A stretch of DNA of 64,000 nucleotides, from the NCBI RefSeq assembly GCF_002855555.1, contig NZ_PKRT01000001.1, forward strand, positions 248,001 to 312,000, written 5' to 3'. Under the pieces are notes generated by a model, which was given only the letters and a program-made list of their open reading frames with translations, had not been told where the DNA came from and ran no database searches. Source of the DNA: Novosphingobium sp. TH158 (GTDB taxonomy: Bacteria > Pseudomonadota > Alphaproteobacteria > Sphingomonadales > Sphingomonadaceae). Within the stretch, counting starts at the first letter, position 1; each line of letters begins with the position of its first letter. The position numbers and the translations under genes were made by a program. Positions 16,780 through 25,910 of the stretch are shown here, one piece after another.

Positions 16780-17603
16780 CCGGCCACTCCGTAGTCCGCC
16801 GCATCGAACGTGCCGCGGAAGCTTTCGACGGCAGGGCCGGTCATGGTGATGCGGTTGTCCGCGCCCCAGCCGATGGCAAGATCGCCCCCGGCGAGCGAGA
16901 CGGTAACCTGCCGGTCGACCAGTCCCCGGCGCATGGCGGCGATGGCCGTGGCGCAGGCGCCGGTCCCGCAGGCGCGAGTTTCACCGGCACCGCGTTCCCA
17001 CACACGCAGGCGGATGTGGCTGCGGCTGGCGACCGTCGCGATGTTGACGTTGATCCGGGCGGGAAACAGCGGGTCGTGCTCGATCAGCGGGCCGAGCCGT
17101 TCGACTTCCACCGCCCCGCAGTCAGGCACGAAGAACACGACGTGCGGGTTGCCCACGTTGACTGCCGCCGGGGCATCGAGGTCTTCCCAGCCGACCGGCA
17201 TGGTCAAGGTATCCATGGCGTAGGCCAGCGGGATGGCCTGCCAGTCAAACCGCGGCTCGCCCATGTCGACGGCAATGCCGCCATCGGCGGGCGCGGCCTT
17301 CAGCAGTCCGCCAAGTGTTTCGATCGTCGCTTCCGCACCGTGCAGCAGGCCCACCGCGCGGGTGGCGTTGCCGCAGGCTTCCACTTCGCTGCCGTCGGCG
17401 TTGAAGATGCGCATCCGGAAGGTGGCAAGTTCGGACGGTTCGATCAGGATCAGCTGGTCGCAGCCGATGCCCGTCTTGCGGTCAGCCAGGGCGGCGGCGA
17501 GGCGCGCATCCATTGCCGGCACGCCACCGGCACGCGCATCCAGCACGATGAAATCGTTGCCCAGGCCATGCATCTTAACGAAGGGTACGCGCATGCCCGG
17601 CAT
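16776..17603 (-). CDS. dapF: Diaminopimelate epimerase
   Basis: The 275-residue enzyme converts LL- to meso-diaminopimelate for lysine and peptidoglycan. It has KMHGLGNDFIV at the N-terminus and the two catalytic cysteines, Cys77 in EACGNATR and Cys212 in RACGTGACA. The start could also be the second ATG (MRVPFVK), three codons in. It heads the dapF-mtaB-ftsY-yciB operon. Confidence 0.96.
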   Translation of the reverse strand: MPGMRVPFVKMHGLGNDFIVLDARAGGVPAMDARLAAALADRKTGIGCDQLILIEPSELATFRMRIFNADGSEVEACGNATRAVGLLHGAEATIETLGGLLKAAPADGGIAVDMGEPRFDWQAIPLAYAMDTLTMPVGWEDLDAPAAVNVGNPHVVFFVPDCGAVEVERLGPLIEHDPLFPARINVNIATVASRSHIRLRVWERGAGETRACGTGACATAIAAMRRGLVDRQVTVSLAGGDLAIGWGADNRITMTGPAVESFRGTFDAADYGVAG

Positions 17604-17632
17604 CTAGGGACGCGCGGGGGCAAGGTCCAGCC

Positions 17633-19327
17633 TTATGCCGTTCCTGCCCGCTGTTCGGCGTTCGTGGGCGAGGGGAAGGCCAGCGTCTGCGCCTTGCGCA
17701 GCAGGCCCAGTTCGGCGAGCCGCTTTTCGATATCGGGTGCGGCGGCGGGGCGGCCATAAAGATAGCCCTGCGCCTTGAATTCCCCCATGCGGCGCAGTTC
17801 GTCCACCACTTCGGAATCCTCCACGCCTTCGGCCGTGATCGGCAGGCCGAGGCCGCTGCCGAGCGAGGCGATGGCCTGGACGATGGTCATCGAATCGCTG
17901 TTGCTGGCGAGCGTGGAGATGAAGGATCGGTCGATCTTGATGCGGTCGAACGGCAAGGAGCGCAGCTGCGCCAGCGAGCTGTAGCCGGTGCCGAAATCGT
18001 CAAGGCTGATGCGCACGCCCTGGTTCTTCAGGCTGACAATCAGCGACCGGACAAGGCCGAGGTTTTCGTGCAGGCAACTTTCGGTGATCTCGATCTCCAG
18101 CCGGTTGGCGGGAAAGTTGGCCTCTACCAGCAGCTTGAGCAGCTTTTGCGCGAACCACGGATCGCGCAGCTGCACCGGCGAGATGTTGACCGAAAGCGAC
18201 AGCGCCGGGTCCCATTCCTTGGCATCCTGCAAGGCTTGCCGGATGACGCTTTCCGAAAGGTCGCCGATCACGCCGATTTCCTCGGCAATGGGGATGAACA
18301 GGTCGGGGCCGACCAGGCCCAGTTCCGGGGATTGCCAGCGAGCCAGCATTTCGAAGCCGGAGATCGTGCCTGTCTTCAGGTCCACCTGCGGTTCGTAGAA
18401 AGGAACGAATTCGCCGTGGGCCACGCCGTGGCGGATCCCTGCTTCCAGTTCGCTGCGAAAGCGCAGTTCGCTTTCCATCTGCGGCTCGAACCAGAAGTAG
18501 CGGTCCTTGCCGGCCTTCTTGGCGTGATACATGGCGATATCGGCCATGTGCAGCAGGTCTTGCGCGGTCACCGCCTTGCCCGTGGCGATGTCGAACCGCG
18601 CAAGGCCGAGCGAGATCGAGAGGCCCTCCAGCTTCACGCCCGCCGATTCGACCGGCGCAGAAAGCGTTTCGAGCAGTTGCGCGGCAATGCGTTCGACCAC
18701 TTCGGGTCGCGCTGGGTCGAAGGGAATGGCGCAGGCGAATTCATCGCCACCCAGCCGCGCGGTCAGCGAACCCTGGGGCAGGACTGCCTGCAGCCGCCGC
18801 GCCGATTCGCGCAGGACAGCATCGCCGGCGGCGTGGCCGTTGCAGTCATTCAGGCGCTTGAAATTGTCGAGATCGAACACGAGCACCGCCACCTGCTCCC
18901 CGCGGCGGCCAGCGGCGTTGCGCAGTTCCTCGATTGCCGCACAGACGGAGCGGCGGTTGAGGCAACCGGTGAGCGGGTCGGTTTCCGCAAGAAGGCGCGC
19001 GCGCTCCTCGGCCCGCGAGCGTTCCTGCACCTGATCGGTCAGATCGCGATAGCGCCGCCAGCCGAAGATGATCAGCGCAATGTTGAGCAGCAGCGCGTTG
19101 CTGAGCACTCGGTCGGGCGGCAGGCCGATGCCCTGGAGCCAGCGGATCGCCTGCGGGATGACCGTGCCACCCGTGCCGACAAACAGCACCAGCGCGACGA
19201 AGCTGATGGCCAGGACGACGACATCCCTGCCGGTCCGTTCCAGCTGCTTTTTCGCGTCTGAGTTACGGCCCGCGCCGGCACCTGCATGATCGCCGACACC
19301 CCTGTTGCCGGATGAATGAGCGATCAT
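17633..19327 (-). CDS. Membrane-anchored GGDEF-EAL protein
   Basis: The 564-residue protein has two membrane helices (about residues 33-90), a short coiled linker, a GGDEF domain with intact RLGGDEF near residue 245, and a C-terminal EAL domain. The EAL signature reads EMLARW; other catalytic elements are present (SVNISPVQL, EITES, DDFGTGYSSL, KIDRSF, AEGVED). Both cyclic di-GMP synthesis and hydrolysis are possible on sequence. No extracellular sensor domain is present. The PilZ protein at the left edge is a possible, unlinked receiver. Confidence 0.9.
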   Translation of the reverse strand: MIAHSSGNRGVGDHAGAGAGRNSDAKKQLERTGRDVVVLAISFVALVLFVGTGGTVIPQAIRWLQGIGLPPDRVLSNALLLNIALIIFGWRRYRDLTDQVQERSRAEERARLLAETDPLTGCLNRRSVCAAIEELRNAAGRRGEQVAVLVFDLDNFKRLNDCNGHAAGDAVLRESARRLQAVLPQGSLTARLGGDEFACAIPFDPARPEVVERIAAQLLETLSAPVESAGVKLEGLSISLGLARFDIATGKAVTAQDLLHMADIAMYHAKKAGKDRYFWFEPQMESELRFRSELEAGIRHGVAHGEFVPFYEPQVDLKTGTISGFEMLARWQSPELGLVGPDLFIPIAEEIGVIGDLSESVIRQALQDAKEWDPALSLSVNISPVQLRDPWFAQKLLKLLVEANFPANRLEIEITESCLHENLGLVRSLIVSLKNQGVRISLDDFGTGYSSLAQLRSLPFDRIKIDRSFISTLASNSDSMTIVQAIASLGSGLGLPITAEGVEDSEVVDELRRMGEFKAQGYLYGRPAAAPDIEKRLAELGLLRKAQTLAFPSPTNAEQRAGTA

Positions 19328-19386
19328 GCAGTCTTCGCGATGAAATATTGGTTAAGTTCCAGCGGAGAGCGGGCCGCGGGAAAGTC

Positions 19387-20331
19387 CTAGGCCTTCTTTT
19401 TCAGCCCGATCTCGATCAGCCGCTGCTGAAGGAATTCGTCCGCGGTGATCGGCTCGGGATAGCGATCGGGATTTTCCGCGCTGATGCACTGGGGCAGCGT
19501 CTTGATGGGGAAATCGCTGCGCAGGTGCAGGAAGAACGGCATCGAATAACGGCTGAAGCGCGCGCGTTCGGGATCGGGGTTGCGCACGCGGTGAATTGTG
19601 GAAGGCAGCATGTGATTGGTCAGCCGCTCCAGCATGTCCCCCACGTTGATCACCAGCGCGCCCTTGGGCGGCGAGGCGGAAATCCAGCGTTCGCCCTTGT
19701 AGAGCAGTTCCAGCCCGGCTTCCTCGGCACCCAGCAGCAGGGTGATGAGGTTGATGTCGCCATGGGCACCGGCGCGGATTGCCTCTCCCGTCACGCCTTC
19801 GAGCGGGGGATAGTGCAGCAGCCGCATCACCGAGTTGCCGTCCTCGATCGCCGGATCGAACCAATGCTCGTCCAGCCCCAGATGGACGGCGATCCGCGAA
19901 AGGATGGTCGCGCCGGTGGCGTCGAACTGGCGGTAAAGCTCCTGGAACAGGTCCTTGAACCCCTCGGGCCGGGTCGGCCAGACGTTCGGCGGCATCGAGG
20001 CATCGGCGAGCGGGCTGCCGGGCGGCAGGTCACGTCCGATGTGCCAGAACTCCTTGAGATCGTGAGCCTTTGCGTCCTTCGCGATTTCGGTGCCGAACGG
20101 CGTATAGCCGCGTGCGCCGGCGATCCTGGGATCGTGGTAGCTGCGCTTTTCCTCTTCGGGCAGGGCGAAGAACTGTTCGGTAAGCTGCCAGGCGCGGTCA
20201 ATAAGGTCGGCATCGATGCCGTGGTCCTTGACCATGGCGAATCCGAACGTCCTGAAGCTGTCACCGATCGCGGCCGAGAAGCTGGCGGGATCGTCAGCCA
20301 GCGAAAGCACCGGCAAAGTTGTAAGTGGCAT
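19387..20331 (-). CDS. Isopenicillin N synthase-like 2OG-Fe(II) oxygenase
   Basis: The 314-residue protein has a DIOX_N-like N-terminal domain (FRTFGFAMVKDHGID) and a 2OG-Fe(II) core. The iron triad is HGD in AGAHGDINL and His in TIHRVRNP, followed by an RFS motif of the co-substrate site. ATG at 20331 is preferred over longer starts that would run into the divergent EVE gene. The substrate is not deducible; the family is widespread in sphingomonads as single genes. Confidence 0.85.
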   Translation of the reverse strand: MPLTTLPVLSLADDPASFSAAIGDSFRTFGFAMVKDHGIDADLIDRAWQLTEQFFALPEEEKRSYHDPRIAGARGYTPFGTEIAKDAKAHDLKEFWHIGRDLPPGSPLADASMPPNVWPTRPEGFKDLFQELYRQFDATGATILSRIAVHLGLDEHWFDPAIEDGNSVMRLLHYPPLEGVTGEAIRAGAHGDINLITLLLGAEEAGLELLYKGERWISASPPKGALVINVGDMLERLTNHMLPSTIHRVRNPDPERARFSRYSMPFFLHLRSDFPIKTLPQCISAENPDRYPEPITADEFLQQRLIEIGLKKKA

Positions 20332-20392
20332 GTGGCGTGTTCCGCAAATTTGGGTAATGGCGCGCGGCATAGACCCTTTTCCGGTGAAGTTC

Positions 20393-20821
20393 ATGACCAA
20401 AATCAATCCGACCAAGCGCTACTGGCTGATGAAGAGCGAGCCCGACGTCTATTCGTGGGACGACCTCGTGTCGGAGGGCGAGGGGACGTGGGATGGCGTG
20501 CGCAATTACACCGCCCGCAACAACCTGCGCGCGATGCAGCAGGGGGATGAGGTTTTCTTCTATCATTCCAACATTGGGGTGGAGATCGTGGGCATTGCCC
20601 GGATCAGCGAGGAAGGCTTCCAGGACCCCACGGACGAGACCGGCCGCTGGACCGCGGTGAAGGTGAAGCCTGTGCGCAAGCTCAAGCGGGCGGTGACGCT
20701 GAAGGAAATAAAAGCCGATCCGGCACTCGCCGAAATGGACCTTTTGACGAAATTCCGGCTTTCCGTTTCGGAAGTCCGTCCATCGGAGTGGGAATATATC
20801 CTCAAGCTTGCCGAAGGCTAA
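20393..20821 (+). CDS. EVE-domain protein
   Basis: The 142-residue protein is a single EVE (PUA-like) domain beginning with KRYWLMKSEPDVYSWDDL and containing GVRNYTARNNLRAMQQGDEVFFYHSN. EVE domains bind modified bases in DNA or RNA. It is divergent from the oxygenase gene. Start ATG at 20393 gives the normal single-domain length; the longer frame lies over the divergent gene. Confidence 0.88.
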   Translation: MTKINPTKRYWLMKSEPDVYSWDDLVSEGEGTWDGVRNYTARNNLRAMQQGDEVFFYHSNIGVEIVGIARISEEGFQDPTDETGRWTAVKVKPVRKLKRAVTLKEIKADPALAEMDLLTKFRLSVSEVRPSEWEYILKLAEG

Positions 20822-20945
20822 GGGGAAACACGGGGAAGGGTTAATGTGCCGAAACGGGAAGCGCGGATAAATCGGCGATTCCCGGGCTGGTGCGATGGTG
20901 AAGGACTTCTTAACGCAAGTGCCAGTCGCAAGGGAGATTGGCCCC

Positions 20946-21137
20946 GTGAGAAGAGCCCTGGTGTTAACCGACGAAACCGCCCGTCACCCGTTCCTGATGC
21001 GCCTGCCGCCCCATGTGCGGCGCGGCTCCGATGCTAAGCCCGCCCGTCCGCAATGGCGCCTTTCCAGCGAGGACGTGAAGCAGTTCCTGATGGCCTACAG
21101 CGCCTGCTTCCTGGCCGTTTCAGCCTGGCTCGGCTGA
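20946..21137 (+). CDS. Small membrane-anchored protein, unknown function
   Basis: A GTG start at 20946, preceded by GGGAG at 9-nt spacing, gives a 63-residue protein. It has a basic N-terminal half and one C-terminal hydrophobic helix (FLMAYSACFLAVSAWLG). An ATG at 20895 in the same frame would add 17 residues but lacks a ribosome site. The end overlaps the convergent MFS gene by 18 bp. The call rests on the ribosome site and the plausible membrane tail, not on a known family. Confidence 0.5.
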   Translation: MRRALVLTDETARHPFLMRLPPHVRRGSDAKPARPQWRLSSEDVKQFLMAYSACFLAVSAWLG

Positions 21138-22442
21138 CTTCGCCAAGGCCGCACGCTCGCTGCGATAGAGCTGCGCGCCGAGCAGGGCGGAAATCACGCA
21201 CATCACCGCGCTCAGCAGCACCTGTTCCTTGAGCGGGACGCCAATGGCGCTGAGTCCCATGGCGACGAGCGAGCCGATCACCATGGCGCCCGAGTTGACG
21301 ATGTTGTTCGCGGCAATGGTGCGGGCCGTCTGCGACTTGTCGACGAAAGTGGTGAGGAAGGCATAGAGCGGAACCACGAACATGCCGCCGGCAATGGCGA
21401 TCCCCAGCAGGGTCAGCAGCAGCGGCACGGCCAGCGGCTGGGCCAGGAACGCGCCGACATCGAGCAGCCCGTTGCCGAGTTCGGGCCAGGAGTGGCAGAC
21501 AAGGTAAAACGCCACGACGAACAGGGCCATGACGATCACGGAGGGTGCCGACCAGCGCGCCGAGACCGTGCCCTTGAGCAGCATGTTGATCGAAACCGAA
21601 CCGATGGCGATGCCGACCGAGAATATGACGAGGAACAGGCTGGCCACTTCCTTGCTGGCGTGAAGCACGTTCTTGGCCAGCGGCGGGAACTGGATGAACA
21701 GCACGGTGCCGACCGCCCAGAAGAAGCTGATCGCCATGATCGCCTCGAACACACGGGCATCGTGGGTGGTCTGGCGGACCAGGTTCACCGAACTGCGCAG
21801 GAAGTGGAAGTCGATGGGTTCGGCGGCGGTCTGCGGCGGGGCAGGGGGCACCTGCCGGCCGGAAAGATAACCGACACAGGCCGTCAGCACGACGCCAAGC
21901 GCCGCCCATTCCACGCCGATCCATCCTGCCAGGATCGTACCGGCAAGGATGGCGATATAGGTGCCGGCTTCGACCATGCCGGTGCCTGCCAGCACTTCCT
22001 CGCTCTTCAGGTGTTGCGGCAGGATGGCGTACTTGATCGGCCCGAAGAAGGTGGAATGGACGCCCATGGCGAACAGCGCTGCCAGCATCAGCGGGATGGC
22101 GATCGTCGTCACCGCCATGCCCTGCCAGGCGAGCACCAGGCCCGCGCCGCCGACCAGCATGATCAGGATCTCGCAGAACTTCACCACGCGGATGATCCGC
22201 GCCTTGTCGCGCATGTCGGCAAGCTGGCCGGCCAGCGCCGAAAGGACGAAGAACGGCAGGATGAACAGCGCCGAGGCAATGGCGGAAAAGCGCGCTTCCG
22301 CAGCTTCGGAATTGTACACCGAATAGACCACGAACAGCACCATGGCGTTCTTGAACAGGTTGTCGTTGAACGCGCCCAGCAATTGCGTGATGAACAGCGG
22401 CAGGAAGCGCCGCTGGCGCACCAGATGTGTGGAAGTGGTCAT
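21120..22442 (-). CDS. LplT-like MFS transporter
   Basis: The 440-residue, twelve-helix MFS protein begins with FLPLFITQLLGAFNDNLFKNAM. This segment is diagnostic of the group that includes lysophospholipid flippase LplT and the MFS half of Aas-type fusions. Segments such as LADMRDKARIIRVVKF (loop 2-3) and HSTFFGPIKYAILP fit too. The acyltransferase half is absent. Lysophospholipid import is the best guess; it neighbours pgsA, another phospholipid gene, in divergent orientation. Confidence 0.8.
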   Translation of the reverse strand: MTTSTHLVRQRRFLPLFITQLLGAFNDNLFKNAMVLFVVYSVYNSEAAEARFSAIASALFILPFFVLSALAGQLADMRDKARIIRVVKFCEILIMLVGGAGLVLAWQGMAVTTIAIPLMLAALFAMGVHSTFFGPIKYAILPQHLKSEEVLAGTGMVEAGTYIAILAGTILAGWIGVEWAALGVVLTACVGYLSGRQVPPAPPQTAAEPIDFHFLRSSVNLVRQTTHDARVFEAIMAISFFWAVGTVLFIQFPPLAKNVLHASKEVASLFLVIFSVGIAIGSVSINMLLKGTVSARWSAPSVIVMALFVVAFYLVCHSWPELGNGLLDVGAFLAQPLAVPLLLTLLGIAIAGGMFVVPLYAFLTTFVDKSQTARTIAANNIVNSGAMVIGSLVAMGLSAIGVPLKEQVLLSAVMCVISALLGAQLYRSERAALAKSAEPG

Positions 22443-22574
22443 GCGCTGCTTGAAAGCTCCCCCGTTTGGCGGCAGACCCTAGCGGGCAAGATGCGATGGG
22501 CAAGCCTGTAACGCACCGCCTCGGCGTTGGCTTGTGGACAGGGGGAGGCGGCTAAGGCTATCGGCCGCAGGAAA

Positions 22575-23159
22575 GTGAGTGCGAATTTGCTGACGCTGCC
22601 CAACATCCTGACCTTGTCGCGCATCCTTGCCGTGCCGGTGCTTGTTGCCCTGATGTGGTGGCCGGGCTGGCATACGGGCTATCTCGCTGCGTGGTGTGTC
22701 TATTCCCTGATGGGGATCACCGACTATTTCGATGGCTACCTTGCCCGATCGCGCGGCATGGTGAGCAAGCTGGGGCAGTTCCTCGATCCCATCGCCGACA
22801 AGATCATGATCGCCTCGGTCATTGTCGTGCTGGTGGCCAACCATGATGTCGAAGAGGTCCACGTGATCGCCGCGCTGGTGATCCTCCTGCGCGAGATCGC
22901 CGTATCGGGCCTGCGCGAGTTCCTTGGCGGGCTCAGTGTTTCCGTTCCGGTTTCCAGACTCGCCAAGTGGAAGACGACCTTCCAGATCCTCGCGCTCGGC
23001 TCGTTCATCCTGGCAGGCGGACTGCCGGGGTGGATGATCCCCGGCACGGAGCAGAACCTGCCGCAGGCCTTCGGGCTGGTCACCCTGTGGGGCGCAGCCG
23101 TGCTGACGCTGATGACGGGCTGGGATTACCTGCGGGTCGGCCTCAAGCACATGGACTGA
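22575..23159 (+). CDS. pgsA: CDP-diacylglycerol-glycerol-3-phosphate phosphatidyltransferase
   Basis: The protein (194 residues from GTG at 22575) makes phosphatidylglycerophosphate in the membrane. The CDP-alcohol phosphotransferase motif DGxxARx8GxxxDxxxD is complete in DYFDGYLARSRGMVSKLGQ followed by FLDPIAD. AGGAA sits just before the GTG, with short spacing; a TTG at 22527 in frame is the alternative. Four to five membrane helices are present. It is divergent from the LplT-like gene. Confidence 0.93.
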   Translation: MSANLLTLPNILTLSRILAVPVLVALMWWPGWHTGYLAAWCVYSLMGITDYFDGYLARSRGMVSKLGQFLDPIADKIMIASVIVVLVANHDVEEVHVIAALVILLREIAVSGLREFLGGLSVSVPVSRLAKWKTTFQILALGSFILAGGLPGWMIPGTEQNLPQAFGLVTLWGAAVLTLMTGWDYLRVGLKHMD

Positions 23160-23177
23160 AGGCCGCGCCGTCGCCGC

Positions 23178-23948
23178 TCATTCGCCTTCTGAGGGAGGCA
23201 GTTCGGTCGAGGCGACAGCAGGCTGCGATCCGCCCAGTTCCTTCGGAAGCGAGGTATCCGGCGCGCCCGCCTGGCCCATCGCCATCGCCTGAGTGGTGAT
23301 TCCCATGGCTGTGGGCACAGGTTCACGCGATTCGGGCATGAACTGCGCGGTGATGGCCGGCGCAGCGCTTGCCAGCGAGCCACTTGCCGTGGCCACCGAA
23401 ACCTCCGGCGCGGCAAGGCCGGCAAAGACCTTGCTGAACGAGGCGCGCTTGCGAACCGGGGCGGCGAGCTTCGGCTTGGCCGAAGCGAGGACCACCGACG
23501 GCGCGGCAACCTTCTTCGCCGAGGGGGCAACCGGGGCCTGGAGGCGCGGAGCAGGGATGGTGCGTGCCGCGAGTGCCGCGCGCGGTGCTTCGGCCTTCGG
23601 CCTTGCCACAACGGGTGCAGCGGCAAGGGCAGGAGCGGCCACCGGCTTTGCCACGGCTGCCGCTTTCGCCGCGACCGGGGCCGGCTGCGGTGCGGCGGCA
23701 AGCTTGGCCTCTTCCTGCCCGAAGGCGGGCTTGGGAAGCTCGCGGGCGAGGGCAGGGGCTTCCGGCTGCTGGACCTGCGGCTTGAAATCCACCTTCGCTG
23801 CGGCGGCGATCATTTCGTCATCGATGGTCGAAGCGCCACCGCTCGTCGGTTGGGAAAGGCGGCTGTGCAGATAGTAAATACCGGCCGCGTCTGCCACGAC
23901 CATGGCCAGCACCAGGTTGCGAACAAGGTTCTTGCGCGATTTGAGCAT
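23178..23948 (-). CDS. Ala/Pro-rich membrane-anchored protein, unknown
   Basis: The 256-residue protein has a basic N-terminus, one membrane helix (LVRNLVLAMVVADAAGIYYL) and a long low-complexity region rich in Ala, Pro and Lys. It is like the periplasmic spacers of TonB or envelope-spanning proteins, but I see no TonB C-terminal domain. ATG at 23948 is preferred because GGGGG lies before it. It is convergent with pgsA. Composition alone supports an envelope location; function unknown. Confidence 0.65.
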   Translation of the reverse strand: MLKSRKNLVRNLVLAMVVADAAGIYYLHSRLSQPTSGGASTIDDEMIAAAAKVDFKPQVQQPEAPALARELPKPAFGQEEAKLAAAPQPAPVAAKAAAVAKPVAAPALAAAPVVARPKAEAPRAALAARTIPAPRLQAPVAPSAKKVAAPSVVLASAKPKLAAPVRKRASFSKVFAGLAAPEVSVATASGSLASAAPAITAQFMPESREPVPTAMGITTQAMAMGQAGAPDTSLPKELGGSQPAVASTELPPSEGE

Positions 23949-24012
23949 GACGAATCCCCCTGACAATTACCTAGAAGATGTCATGGAGAGGCGCAGGCAA
24001 CAATGGTAAATT

Positions 24013-24909
24013 CTATCCCGCGCGCAGTTCCTCTGCGAGCAGGCGGAATTCTTCGGAACGAGGACTGTTGCGGCGCCAGACAAGCGCGATTTCCCGGTTC
24101 GCCGTATCCGACCGCAAGGGGCGCGCCACCACGTCGGTACCGTTGAGGATTCCGGCATCCACCGCCATTTCCGGCAACATGGTCAGGCCAAGGCCATTGT
24201 CCACCATCTGCACCAGCGTGTGCAGCGAGGTACCGATCATCGTGGCAGAGGCGCGCAGTTCCGGCCGGTTGCAGGCGGCAAGCGCGTGATCCTTCAGGCA
24301 ATGCCCATCTTCCAGCAGCAGCAGCCGGTTCTCGTCGATCAGTTCGGGCGGCACTTCGCTTGGCGGGTCGCGCGGATCGTCCTTGGGAAAGGCGACGTAA
24401 AGCGCGTCGAGCTCGATCGTCTCCTTCTCCACCTCGCCCGTCGGGAAGGGCAGGGCGAGCAGCACGCAGTCCGCACGCCCGTGGTGCAGCGATTCGATGG
24501 CCTGTGCGCTGGTCTCCTCGCGCAGGTAAAGCTTCAGCGCAGGCCGCTCGCGGCGCAGGCGCGGCAGCATCCGGGGCAGCAGGAACGGGGCGATGGTGGG
24601 GATCACGCTCATCCGCACCTCGCCCGAAAGCGGCTGGCCGGCGCTTTGCACCATGTCGGAAAGCTCTTCGGCTTCGCGCAGCAGGCGGTGCGCCTTGGCG
24701 ACCACGGCATTGCCCAGCGGGGTGAAGCGCACGGCGCGCTTGGTCCGTTCCACCAGCACCACGCCGAGCAGCGTCTCAAGATCGCGCAGGCCCGCCGAAA
24801 GCGTGGACTGGCTGACGAAACAGGCATCGGCCGCCCGCCCGAAGTGGCCATGCTCGTGCAGGCTGACGAGGTACTGGAGCTGTTTCAGCGTGGGGTGATA
24901 GACGGTCAT
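24013..24909 (-). CDS. oxyR: Peroxide-sensing LysR regulator OxyR
   Basis: The 298-residue protein has an N-terminal winged helix (residues 7-65) and a LysR effector domain. The redox pair Cys204 and Cys213 sits in EDGHCLKDHALAAC, with the same nine-residue spacing as the E. coli OxyR disulphide. It should activate catalase/peroxiredoxin genes on H2O2. An 8-bp inverted repeat lies just upstream (24932-24967). The gene stands alone, convergent with nothing close. Confidence 0.95.
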   Translation of the reverse strand: MTVYHPTLKQLQYLVSLHEHGHFGRAADACFVSQSTLSAGLRDLETLLGVVLVERTKRAVRFTPLGNAVVAKAHRLLREAEELSDMVQSAGQPLSGEVRMSVIPTIAPFLLPRMLPRLRRERPALKLYLREETSAQAIESLHHGRADCVLLALPFPTGEVEKETIELDALYVAFPKDDPRDPPSEVPPELIDENRLLLLEDGHCLKDHALAACNRPELRASATMIGTSLHTLVQMVDNGLGLTMLPEMAVDAGILNGTDVVARPLRSDTANREIALVWRRNSPRSEEFRLLAEELRAG

Positions 24910-24931
24910 CGGCAGACCTTAGGCGTGCTTG

Positions 24932-24967
24932 GCGAGGTTGACAAAGTTGACACTGTGTAAACCTCGC
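24932..24967. promoter_or_regulatory. Inverted repeat upstream of oxyR
   Basis: GCGAGGTT (24932-24939) and AACCTCGC (24960-24967) are perfect inverted arms separated by 20 nt that contain two GTTGACA-like words. The site starts 23 bp before the oxyR ATG, where LysR regulators usually bind and repress themselves. Autoregulation by OxyR is an inference. The rest of the gap to 25285 shows a short GGCAGC/GCTGCC stem at 25061-25082 and no gene I can support. Confidence 0.4.
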
Positions 24968-25285
24968 GCGCGGTCACTTTTATGACGAAATTCTGCGGTT
25001 TCACGCCGGCTATCCCTATTGGTGCGCGCGAAGAAAACAAAAAAGCGGAGGCGTGGGGTGGGCAGCGGGCGTGGCTGCTGCCGGAAGCGAAGGGGGCCGT
25101 CTTACCATCCGCCCTCGATGCCAGAGACCGGCAGTTTAGGAAATGCCTTGCCGGTGCGTGAGCACGGCATTTTCCAGACGAAGGGGTGTTCCTGAAGACC
25201 TGGCACCGGATTTGCCTATCTGTTCTGGCAGTTGCTTTCTCATTGAATTATGCAAGGTTCAGGCAGATTTCGCGCAGGAGGGTCA

Positions 25286-25846
25286 ATGATGTTCGGAACC
25301 ACAGGCGGGCGAATTTGCGTGGCAGGCATGGCTATGGCGGCCTTCGCGATGGTGTCATCCCCAGCATTTGCGCGCGGACCCCTGCATCCCTGGATCTGCA
25401 AGAACTTCAAAGGGCCTTTCAATGCATTCGCCGCAGCGGCCAGCTTCCCGCTGGAAAAGTTGCCGAAAGCGGAGCCGGGCTTCGGCTTTCCGCTGACGAT
25501 AGGCGCGGGCGGGGCGGATTACCTGTTCATCTATGCCGAAAAGCCGGAACAGGCCGGGGTCATGAACCTGATGTCGATCGGCGCATATAGCGTGCGATCG
25601 GACCGAAAGCCGATCGACCCTGCGGTGACCGCGCGAATTGCTGCCACGATGAAGGCGCAGATCGGCGATTGGGGCACACCGAAGCCCCTGCCTCATCTGT
25701 ATCGTGGCCCGAACGGCGCCCAGGGCGAAGGTTTCGAGATCAAGCGGCCCGATGGACGGTATTTTGCGCTTTACCGGACCAGCTCTTCGCTGGTGGCAAA
25801 ATGGAAACCCGGTTCGGAAGCGCTTTCGGCTGAGCTTTGCCGCTAG
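25286..25846 (+). CDS. Exported protein, unknown function
   Basis: A 186-residue protein with a classical signal peptide (hydrophobic core CVAGMAMAAFAMVSSPAFA, cleavage near AFA-RG). AGGAGGG lies a few bases before two tandem ATGs (25286 and 25289). The mature part has two cysteines, one early (WICKNF) and one next to the C-terminus (ELCR), which could form a disulphide. No domain recognised. It stands alone between oxyR and rnd. Confidence 0.75.
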   Translation: MMFGTTGGRICVAGMAMAAFAMVSSPAFARGPLHPWICKNFKGPFNAFAAAASFPLEKLPKAEPGFGFPLTIGAGGADYLFIYAEKPEQAGVMNLMSIGAYSVRSDRKPIDPAVTARIAATMKAQIGDWGTPKPLPHLYRGPNGAQGEGFEIKRPDGRYFALYRTSSSLVAKWKPGSEALSAELCR

Positions 25847-25910
25847 TCGGCAAAACGGCCTTCACCCGTCGCAAGCGCAAGCCATCCCCTGATGGCAGCC
25901 CGGCGCAGGG

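Noticed and set aside
23178..23948. TonB protein
   Set aside because: The Pro/Ala/Lys-rich spacer and single membrane helix resemble TonB, but the C-terminal TonB domain is not seen.
25061..25082. Small RNA or terminator in the gap before the exported protein gene
   Set aside because: Only a 6-bp GGCAGC/GCTGCC stem with no T-run or promoter-like sequence that I can support.
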